This document shows positions 12,591-18,506 of a stretch of DNA of 18,506 bases, piece by piece. Each line of letters begins with the position of its first letter. Position 1 is the first letter of the stretch. The DNA is taken from NCBI GenBank assembly GCA_964363685.1, contig CAYIJG010000012.1, positions 1 to 18,506 of the forward strand. Direction: 5' to 3'. This DNA is from XYD2-FULL-39-9 sp964363685. Lineage in GTDB: Bacteria > Patescibacteriota > Patescibacteriia > Magasanikbacterales > GWA2-37-8. The notes under the pieces were generated by a model, which worked only from the letters and a program-made list of their open reading frames with translations, was not told the origin of the DNA and did not search any database. Position numbers and translations under genes: made by a program.

Positions 12591-13025
12591 TTAGTGAATA
12601 GTATCTTTAATGTGTTTACCTAACATCCAAAAGTAGGAAATATACACCAAATCAAAAAAGAATCCTTCCGCCACATACATACTAGGTCCTATTGCTTCTA
12701 ATATTATTAAACATACAACCATAACTGGTAACGCCACTAACACAGCCCACCTCACACTCACCACCCAACCTAAAGATATATACTTTTCTAAAAAATTCTT
12801 GCCATTCTTACCTCCATTACACTTGTATACATAATAAAGACCCGAGGCTGTAATGACCGTCATTAATAATATGGATAATTTATACCAAATATCTGCTGTA
12901 TAAGGCATCATAAAACCTAAACAATATACTACAACAGTAGCAAATAAATATTTAAACAGCTCACCTTCTGTCACTGTTTGTTTTTTAAGATCTTCTTTTA
13001 GCTTTTCAATATTCCAAAAATACAT
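12591..13025 (-). CDS. Four-helix membrane protein of unknown function
   Basis: The 144-residue protein has an amphipathic start (MYFWNIEKLKEDLKKQTVTE) followed by hydrophobic segments at about 24-42, 49-69, 83-112 (long, possibly two passes) and 119-136. There is no signal peptide and there are no conserved catalytic motifs that I can name. ATG 13025 has no Shine-Dalgarno. It is squeezed between hsp20 (36-base gap) and the VanW gene (2-base gap), which suggests co-translation with VanW and perhaps a joint envelope function, but that is inference only. Confidence 0.75.
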   Translation of the reverse strand: MYFWNIEKLKEDLKKQTVTEGELFKYLFATVVVYCLGFMMPYTADIWYKLSILLMTVITASGLYYVYKCNGGKNGKNFLEKYISLGWVVSVRWAVLVALPVMVVCLIILEAIGPSMYVAEGFFFDLVYISYFWMLGKHIKDTIH

Positions 13026-13061
13026 ACTGTTTTATATATTCAAAAAAAATTTTACTTATTA

Positions 13062-13490
13062 TTATTCTTCTACCACCATAATCGGTATATCATTGCCTCG
13101 GTTAGCTTTTGGCAATCTGATAGTAAGCACGCCGTGACTATACTGCGCTTGCACTGCTTCAGCTTTGACATTTACTGGTAAAATAATACTTCGAGAAAAC
13201 TTCCCCCAATAACACTCTTGATAAAAATGCTCGTCAGATAGAGACACTGGCGAAACCCTTTCACCGCGAATAGTGAGCAAATCGTTATGCAAATGCAACT
13301 CAATGTTCTCCGGTCTGGTGCCGGCCATGGCTGCCACCACGATTAGTTCATCGGCAGTTTGGGCAACATCGACGGCCAACTGGCCTTCGGGGGTATGCAA
13401 AATTTCTTGGTTTTTTAAGTACGAAAAATCTATACTATCATTTTCTGAGCCTAAGTCAAATGTGATTTTTTTGAGTGGGTCGTTGAACAT
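13062..13490 (-). CDS. Small heat shock protein, Hsp20 / alpha-crystallin family
   Basis: An ATP-independent chaperone that holds unfolding proteins in large oligomers. The 142-residue product has the alpha-crystallin domain at about 36-130, with VDVAQTADELIVVAAMAGTRPENIELHLHNDLL split into the usual beta-strands, the conserved GVLTIRLPK at 120-128, and the C-terminal I-x-I motif IPI at 135-137 that links dimers. The N-terminal arm is short (about 35 residues). ATG 13490 has no Shine-Dalgarno and follows the methyltransferase stop by 20 bases. No CIRCE or ROSE-like thermosensor was seen upstream. Confidence 0.92.
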   Translation of the reverse strand: MFNDPLKKITFDLGSENDSIDFSYLKNQEILHTPEGQLAVDVAQTADELIVVAAMAGTRPENIELHLHNDLLTIRGERVSPVSLSDEHFYQECYWGKFSRSIILPVNVKAEAVQAQYSHGVLTIRLPKANRGNDIPIMVVEE

Positions 13491-13510
13491 AATTTGATTA
13501 AATGGCTTTA

Positions 13511-14302
13511 TTATTTTTTATAAATATACCCACCAAGACCTGTATCACTGTTAAATACATTGGGCGAGAGACCTACATTTGGAAACCTCATTCTTACATC
13601 ATTTTTTTTAATTACCACAACTTCACCCTCTTCGCCTTTGACTTCTATCTCAATATCAATTCCCGATTGCTTTAAGTCAGCAATTACTTGCTGTACTTTT
13701 TTTTGCGCCTCTTCATAATCAGAGGTTTCATCAACAAATTTGTCTGCTAAACCCATAAAATCTGTTCTAATAATTCCACCAGACCTAACAGCCTTATAAA
13801 GTGTCCTTAAAGTTTCTAAGGGGTTAGGCAAGTGACAAAAAGCTAACCTGCTTACTACGATATCATACCTATCTTTAGGAAGATTAAGTAATACATCTTG
13901 CTGATCAATAAATTGAATGCTATTTTTTTTATCAAAAGCTTTTTCTTCCCGTGTACGAGGATCGCCAGCACTTATTCCAACGGCTTCAAGTTTAATTCCA
14001 GATAAGTTCTGCTTTACTAATTCTCTCAACGCAACATTATGCCCACACCCATAATCAAGAATACGAACTGGCTCATTTTTATCTTTATGACTATCTGCAA
14101 CTTCTTGCACATAACCCATTAACTGACGACCGTTAAACAACTCTTCCTCATATGTTCTTAGATCACTAGACAAAAAAGGGTACTGTCCCAATCTTGTGCC
14201 GTAGGCAAAAGGTTTTCCATAGCCTAAAGTAAAGCTTTTTGCTTTTTCTAAATCTCTTTTCTGCAAGTCTATAAAAACACGCGCCGAAGGACGTTCAGCC
14301 AT
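13511..14302 (-). CDS. Class I SAM-dependent methyltransferase, substrate unknown
   Basis: The 263-residue protein has a Rossmann-type methyltransferase core: motif I ILDYGCGHN at 81-89 binds S-adenosylmethionine, AVGISAGD at 107-114 follows as motif II, and YDIVVSRLAFCHLPNPLETL with SGGII at 146-178 corresponds to motifs IV-VI. The 75 residues before the core (PFAYGTRLGQYPFLSSDLRTYEEELFNG region) and the C-terminal 80 are not domains I can name; the tail has a small charged beta-rich region (about 215-245). A small-molecule or protein substrate cannot be distinguished. It lies between mutM (39-base gap) and hsp20 (20-base gap). Confidence 0.8.
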   Translation of the reverse strand: MAERPSARVFIDLQKRDLEKAKSFTLGYGKPFAYGTRLGQYPFLSSDLRTYEEELFNGRQLMGYVQEVADSHKDKNEPVRILDYGCGHNVALRELVKQNLSGIKLEAVGISAGDPRTREEKAFDKKNSIQFIDQQDVLLNLPKDRYDIVVSRLAFCHLPNPLETLRTLYKAVRSGGIIRTDFMGLADKFVDETSDYEEAQKKVQQVIADLKQSGIDIEIEVKGEEGEVVVIKKNDVRMRFPNVGLSPNVFNSDTGLGGYIYKK

Positions 14303-14341
14303 AAATTTACAACACTTATATTAATCATTTTACTTATAAAC

Positions 14342-15214
14342 CTACTTTAGCATTTTTTGACACACCGGACAATACCGAGAACTGCGACCACCAATTTTTT
14401 TATTGGCAATAATGCCTGTCTGACAACGGAAACATTTTTGTTTATCCCTTTTATAGACCTGCAAGAAATCCGAGAAGTTTCCTTTTTTACCATGCGGACT
14501 AAGATAATCTTTAAAGGTTGTACCTTTATGCTTGATCGCTTTTTTGAGAATAAAATTTATAGCCGTAAATAAATTTTTCTTTTCTGCTTCAGTTAATTTG
14601 TTGGTAGGCGTTCCGGGAAATATTTTGGCTTCAAAACAAGTCTCGTCTGCATAGATATTGCCAATCCCCGCAATCAAAGCTTGATTGAGTAATAATGATT
14701 TTATCGGCGCGATTCTCTTGCCTAAGGCTTTAATAAAATTAGGATAGGTAAAATTTTTGGTTAGTGGTTCAGGACCATACTTAGCCACAATTTTATCCTT
14801 AGTATTGGCATCAACTATTTTTAGATAACCAAACTGGCGCATATCGCTAAAACAAAGTTTGGCACCATCATCAAAACTCCAGATCACCCAAGCGTATTTT
14901 GGCGGAAAATCTCGAGTAAGTGCGACCGACAAACTATGACCGCCTTCTATAATTTTATCTTTGTGACGATAGATTAGCTGGCCAGTCATTTTTAGATGCA
15001 CCAATAAAAAATCTTCATCGCCAAAACCAAATATCATTAATTTACCAATTCGATCAATGCTGTTAATTTTTTTGTTTAACAGGGTTTTTTTAAAACTAGT
15101 CGGACTGCTTTTGATCGCTTTTTTATTTATAATTTCAACATCGGTAATTTTTCTACCAACAAGAACTTTAATTAAATCTTGCCTAATCGTTTCTACCTCT
15201 GGTAGTTCTGGCAT
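14342..15214 (-). CDS. mutM: Formamidopyrimidine-DNA glycosylase
   Basis: MutM/Fpg removes 8-oxoguanine and formamidopyrimidines from DNA and cleaves the resulting abasic site. The 290-residue product begins MPELPEVETI, with the catalytic Pro2 and Glu3, and has Lys58 (RIGKLM), the H2TH segment QALIAGIGNIYADE and a C-terminal zinc finger with cysteines at 261, 264, 282 and 285. Arg277 in GGRSSRYC is the conserved beta-hairpin arginine. ATG 15214 is chosen over a TTG at 15229 because catalysis needs the N-terminal proline directly after Met. It ends in TAG. It lies 66 bases after murF and 39 bases before the methyltransferase, with no obvious terminator on either side. Confidence 0.96.
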   Translation of the reverse strand: MPELPEVETIRQDLIKVLVGRKITDVEIINKKAIKSSPTSFKKTLLNKKINSIDRIGKLMIFGFGDEDFLLVHLKMTGQLIYRHKDKIIEGGHSLSVALTRDFPPKYAWVIWSFDDGAKLCFSDMRQFGYLKIVDANTKDKIVAKYGPEPLTKNFTYPNFIKALGKRIAPIKSLLLNQALIAGIGNIYADETCFEAKIFPGTPTNKLTEAEKKNLFTAINFILKKAIKHKGTTFKDYLSPHGKKGNFSDFLQVYKRDKQKCFRCQTGIIANKKIGGRSSRYCPVCQKMLK

Positions 15215-15280
15215 ACGTTTGAAAAGCACTAAATACTAAACTACAAATCCTAAACACCTACCTACCGACAGACAAAATTT

Positions 15281-16579
15281 TTATTGTTTTTCAAGCCAGG
15301 ATTGTTCTTGACGACATAAAAGGTCGGAGGCTTTCAATGGTTCGGCCATTACTTCTTTAACCACTCTTTCTAGGCGAAGAGCTTGCGAGCCTTTGACCAG
15401 GACCAAATCCCCTTCTTTTATTTTTTCCTGTAAGAATCTGCCAGCTTCGGCGCCACTCGCAAAAGAGGCGATTTTGTTTTCTTCCATCCCTGCTTCTTTG
15501 GCAGCTCGGGCAATGTGCTTGGCCGCCTCGCCGACAGTGATGAGAAAATCCATACCGAGTTCGGCGACTTTAAAACCCAATTCACGGTGAGCATTTTCGG
15601 TCTCTGTACCTAACTCCAGCATATCCCCCAAAACTGCATAACGGCGAGCCTCTGGCCTGACCTCAATCTGTGCCAAAGCCTCTAGGGCGGTCTTGGCTGC
15701 TTCGGGACTGGAACTGTATGAGTCATCTACTATTAGGGTGTGCTTAATGCCCTCAATGAGGCGCATACGGCCAGGTAGACGCTCCAGTTTGCTTAGGGCT
15801 TGCGAACCTTCTACCAAATTTACCCCAAAAATTGTGCCCACCGCCAACCCAGCCAAAGCGGCTGAAATCGAAGACTTAGAAATCACTCCCGGCAAAAATA
15901 CGGGCACGACATTGCCTTTATATAGAACTTTAAAATTCAAACCTGACGGCCAACCGGTCTGAGAGTCTTTAATCAGATTTACATCGGTTGCTCGCAAATC
16001 AGCACCGTCTTTAAAACCATAAGTAAGAACTTCGGCTTTGGTGGCGCCAATATTTTGCATGACCATCTCATTGTCAAAATTCATAACTGCAAAACCGTCT
16101 TGCTTAAGATGAGAAATGATAATTCTTTTTTCTTGTGAGATTTTTTTGATGGTTTTGAAGAATTCAGTATGGGCGTGAGAAATAAAAGTCAGAACGCCGA
16201 CTTTGCATGGCGCAATCTCGGTGAGGTACTCAATATCTCCCGGCTTATCAGCACCCATTTCTAAGACCAAAACTTCAGGATAATTATTATCCCTGGCCAA
16301 AAGCAATTTTTTGGCTTTCCAAATTACTCCTAACCAGCCAAGAATAGACTTGCCGGGAGATTTTTCTATGCCGATAATGGTGAGGGGCAAACCGATTTCG
16401 TTGTTATAATTTTTGAGAGTGCGACGCACGGAAAATTTACTCTCTAGAACATACGCAATCGCTTCTTTACTAGAGGTCTTACCCACCGAACCGGTAATAC
16501 CAATCACATCCGGCTTGTACTTGGCCAAAATTCTTTTAGCTAAATTCCTGATGATTGATTGGAGAAGATTTTTTAACAT
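15281..16579 (-). CDS. murF: Mur ligase, MurF-like, without the N-terminal domain
   Basis: MurF adds D-alanyl-D-alanine to the UDP-MurNAc-tripeptide using ATP, the last cytoplasmic step of peptidoglycan precursor synthesis. The 432-residue protein has P-loop GITGSVGKTSS (27-37), KNYNNEIGLPLTI, LEMGADKPGDIEYL, and C-terminal VDDSYSSSPEAAKTALEAL with VLGDMLELG, which are MurF-type motifs. In typical MurF the P-loop lies near residue 105-115 after a uridine-binding domain. Here only 26 residues precede it and an in-frame stop just upstream rules out a longer start. The usual YNANP motif reads YSSSP. Neighbours, a PBP and an exported protein upstream (12-base gap), support a cell-wall role. Another Mur-ligase-like activity cannot be excluded. 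Confidence 0.85.
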   Translation of the reverse strand: MLKNLLQSIIRNLAKRILAKYKPDVIGITGSVGKTSSKEAIAYVLESKFSVRRTLKNYNNEIGLPLTIIGIEKSPGKSILGWLGVIWKAKKLLLARDNNYPEVLVLEMGADKPGDIEYLTEIAPCKVGVLTFISHAHTEFFKTIKKISQEKRIIISHLKQDGFAVMNFDNEMVMQNIGATKAEVLTYGFKDGADLRATDVNLIKDSQTGWPSGLNFKVLYKGNVVPVFLPGVISKSSISAALAGLAVGTIFGVNLVEGSQALSKLERLPGRMRLIEGIKHTLIVDDSYSSSPEAAKTALEALAQIEVRPEARRYAVLGDMLELGTETENAHRELGFKVAELGMDFLITVGEAAKHIARAAKEAGMEENKIASFASGAEAGRFLQEKIKEGDLVLVKGSQALRLERVVKEVMAEPLKASDLLCRQEQSWLEKQ

Positions 16580-16591
16580 AATTAATTATAT

Positions 16592-17608
16592 TTACCACAT
16601 GGCTGGGGCGGTAGAAGAAGTGCTGGTACTATTTAAAAATTGAGATGATTGTGGAATAATCTTATTGAATAATTCTTTCCAAGTCATATACAATGCTGGT
16701 TCATAAACTGGTACTGGCTCGTTAAAGTTACTGAGATTTAAATTTATAGAAGTCTTCTCTCTTGGCTGAGTGCCAAAAATATTTAAATTTAAACGGTAAG
16801 GCATGCCGTCCTTTCGAGAAACCCAGATATTACCGGAAATACTTTTTATCTGTGCCATACCTTTATTTAAATCGGTTGACTGTTTTGCAGTCACAGCCTG
16901 ATCGGACAAAGACACTAGGCCGGTAGTAAGTTTTTTAAGCTCATTTTTATTAACTGTAAAATTATACACATCAAACGTAACACCGCTTAACCTAGCTGTA
17001 TAAACTCCAACAACTTTAAACGCTTTTGATTTTGTGACTAGTTCTTTGACTTGTTTCTCATCCTCTTCATTGACGTTCTGCACTTTAGCTTTTTGCTCCA
17101 ATAAAGCCTCACCAAAACCAAGTTCTTTTAAAATTGATTCCGCATTGAACTGTACCCAGAGATCCTTATATTCTCCTAAACCAACTGGAAAATTATCGGC
17201 CTTGTTAATAGTGGCATAAAAATTGCCCCCTACTGATCTGGTTTCTAGGCCAATTGACACCTCTTTTTTATCAGAAGATTTGGTGGTTAATGAAAACCAT
17301 GATTGGTTTTCGGTAGGGGTAAATATTTCTTTTCCCCCTTTAAAATTTAAAGTAAAAGTTTGGTATTTAGCGGGAGTTTTTTTGATTGCAGGGTCTTTTA
17401 ATAAATCACTATACTTAGTGCTTATTTTTCCATAATAACTAATAGAGCCATCATAGACCCAGGACCTAACATCTTTTAATTTTGACATAGAATTCCAAAT
17501 TTTCTGCTCACGAGTCATAGTGACAGCTTGCGCACTAACTCCAGCCAAAACTCCAACAGCCACAAATAAAAAAACTAGGCTCCGTTTAGATAAAATTTTA
17601 CGCAACAT
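16592..17608 (-). CDS. Exported protein of unknown function between PBP and murF
   Basis: The 338-residue product starts with a clear signal peptide (basic MLRKILSKR, hydrophobic core about 10-24, then GVSAQAVT with a probable cleavage near residue 28). No lipobox cysteine is present, so it is secreted or membrane-retained by its signal. The mature part is rich in alternating hydrophobic residues and looks like a beta-sheet fold resembling LppX/LprG- or LolA-type lipid carriers (DVRSWVYDGSISYYGK, then FNFKGG-like strands and GNIWVSRKDGMPYRLNLNIFG). That resemblance is impressionistic. The C-terminus ends in a Ser/Thr-rich tail. It starts 36 bases after the PBP gene and ends 12 bases before murF. 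Confidence 0.75.
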   Translation of the reverse strand: MLRKILSKRSLVFLFVAVGVLAGVSAQAVTMTREQKIWNSMSKLKDVRSWVYDGSISYYGKISTKYSDLLKDPAIKKTPAKYQTFTLNFKGGKEIFTPTENQSWFSLTTKSSDKKEVSIGLETRSVGGNFYATINKADNFPVGLGEYKDLWVQFNAESILKELGFGEALLEQKAKVQNVNEEDEKQVKELVTKSKAFKVVGVYTARLSGVTFDVYNFTVNKNELKKLTTGLVSLSDQAVTAKQSTDLNKGMAQIKSISGNIWVSRKDGMPYRLNLNIFGTQPREKTSINLNLSNFNEPVPVYEPALYMTWKELFNKIIPQSSQFLNSTSTSSTAPAMW

Positions 17609-17644
17609 ATTTTTTAATAAATTATTTTTAAATTTAATTAATAA

Positions 17645-18506
17645 TTATTTATCTCCGGCAATACCACGGTATTCCAAAACAAACTTAGCTACGTCTTTGA
17701 AAACCGGCGCGGCGGTTGATTCTGCCCAATTTTGCTTTGGCTCTTCGTATTTTACTAGCAAAACAAACTTCGGGTCTGTGGCTGGAAAAAAACCGGCGAA
17801 AGTGTGATTGGTTTTATCCTCTTCATACCCCCCTTTAGACGCAATCTGCGCCGTACCAGTTTTACCTGCAACATAATAATCTTTCAAACCCACTGCTTTA
17901 GAATAGGTTTTTTCTACGACCGAAATAAGCATAGCTGTGATAAGTTTAGCAGTATTTGCAGAAATTACAAGCTTCATCTCCGGCTCAGTTTTATCTATTT
18001 GGCCATTGGCATGACGAATTTCGTCAACAATATATGGCGTTGGCATATTTCCACCATTGGCCATAGCTGAATAAGCTGTAGCGACCTGAAGTGGTGTGGC
18101 TGTAAGTCCTTGACCAAAGGAACCTACAGCGTTATAAATTGCAGATTGTTTACTCAAAAGATCTATATCTCCAGGTAATTCTGTATCTAAACTAATACCA
18201 GTTTTTTTGCCAAATCCAAATTTTTCTACATACTCTTTAAAACGATCCCTACCAATTCTTTCCGCTACAAAAATCATGCCCGTGTTAATAGAATTTTCCA
18301 AAACATTAGTCATGGTAGATAGACCATATACCTTATCTAAAGCGTTGCGAATTTTTTTACCATTAATAATTCTTTCTCCTGTGTCAGTATACGTAGAAAA
18401 GGGAGTAATTAAACCTAGGTCTAAACCAGAGGCCATAATAATCGGTTTGAAAACCGAACCTGGCTCATAGGGACTAAAAATTGTTGTATTATTGAAAACA
18501 CTAACA
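17645..18506 (-). CDS. ftsI: Class B penicillin-binding protein (FtsI/PBP2-like), 5' end missing
   Basis: This D,D-transpeptidase cross-links peptidoglycan on the outer face of the membrane and is the target of beta-lactams. The window holds its last 286 residues; the frame stays open to position 18506, so the N-terminal anchor and dimerisation domain lie outside. All three active-site motifs are present: SVFK with the nucleophile Ser encoded at 18455-18457, S-I-N in ENSINTGM, and KTG in AGKTGTAQ. The fold elements FGQGLTATPLQVATAYSAMANGG and FAGFFPATDPKFVLLVKYEEP fit the family. The C-terminus (VAKFVLEYRGIAGDK) carries no PASTA domain. It is the first of a probable PBP - exported protein - murF unit. 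Division-specific FtsI versus elongation-specific PBP2 cannot be decided from this fragment. Confidence 0.9.
   Translation of the reverse strand, partial: VSVFNNTTIFSPYEPGSVFKPIIMASGLDLGLITPFSTYTDTGERIINGKKIRNALDKVYGLSTMTNVLENSINTGMIFVAERIGRDRFKEYVEKFGFGKKTGISLDTELPGDIDLLSKQSAIYNAVGSFGQGLTATPLQVATAYSAMANGGNMPTPYIVDEIRHANGQIDKTEPEMKLVISANTAKLITAMLISVVEKTYSKAVGLKDYYVAGKTGTAQIASKGGYEEDKTNHTFAGFFPATDPKFVLLVKYEEPKQNWAESTAAPVFKDVAKFVLEYRGIAGDK

Noticed and set aside
771..18506. Recoding of TGA (code 25, as in Gracilibacteria)
   Set aside because: The native frames are full length without reading any TGA as glycine; TAA and TAG stops are explained by AT-rich composition.
1..18506. CRISPR arrays, tRNA or rRNA genes, transposases
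   Set aside because: No regularly spaced repeats, cloverleaf sequences, rRNA segments or transposase-like proteins were found on either strand.

Overview
The window looks like chromosomal DNA of an uncultured, AT-rich, small-genome bacterium, most likely a member of the Patescibacteria (Candidate Phyla Radiation, Parcubacteria-like). This is inferred from gene content and style, not from a marker tree. The supporting traits are a VanW/PG_binding_4 exported protein, a compact SMC, a MurF lacking the usual N-terminal domain, a free-standing DHH nanoRNase, native stop codons that are all TAA or TAG, and native genes with almost no Shine-Dalgarno sequences. The code is the standard bacterial one, because native frames stay open without reading TGA.

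Layout. Positions 1-760 hold a foreign-looking GC-rich unit on the plus strand: promoter, ribosome binding site, a 129-residue ORF and a GNRA-capped hairpin. It faces a translation block on the minus strand, rpsP - khpA - trmD (2455 down to 771), which has promoters in front of rpsP, khpA and trmD and a long palindromic terminator between khpA and trmD. A 430-base non-coding stretch follows. Next come, on the minus strand, an SGNH-like protein and its MBOAT O-acyltransferase partner. The MBOAT gene is split by two single-base frameshifts, one in a run of seven G. Upstream of these is a short-armed smc (8242 to 5567). smc diverges from nrnA (DHH/DHHA1 phosphoesterase, plus strand) through promoters whose -35 boxes overlap. 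nrnA and clpP (plus strand) are separated by a multi-hairpin repeat element.

Between clpP and the minus-strand genes that fill the rest of the window lies a 330-base plus-strand unit (about 10291-10655). It has an exact TTGACA-17-TATAAT promoter, a strong terminator, no credible ORF and several long helices. I read it as a structured non-coding RNA that I cannot assign to a family, and it is the best candidate here for something undescribed.

The remaining minus-strand genes run from the right edge leftwards: a class B penicillin-binding protein (5' end outside the window), an exported protein of unknown function, murF, mutM/fpg, a SAM-dependent methyltransferase, an Hsp20 chaperone, a four-helix membrane protein and the VanW protein. 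The PBP - exported protein - murF trio suggests cell-wall synthesis, and VanW may also act at the envelope. MutM, the methyltransferase and Hsp20 are packed behind them with gaps of 20-66 bases. No tRNA, rRNA, CRISPR array, transposase or complete insertion sequence was seen.
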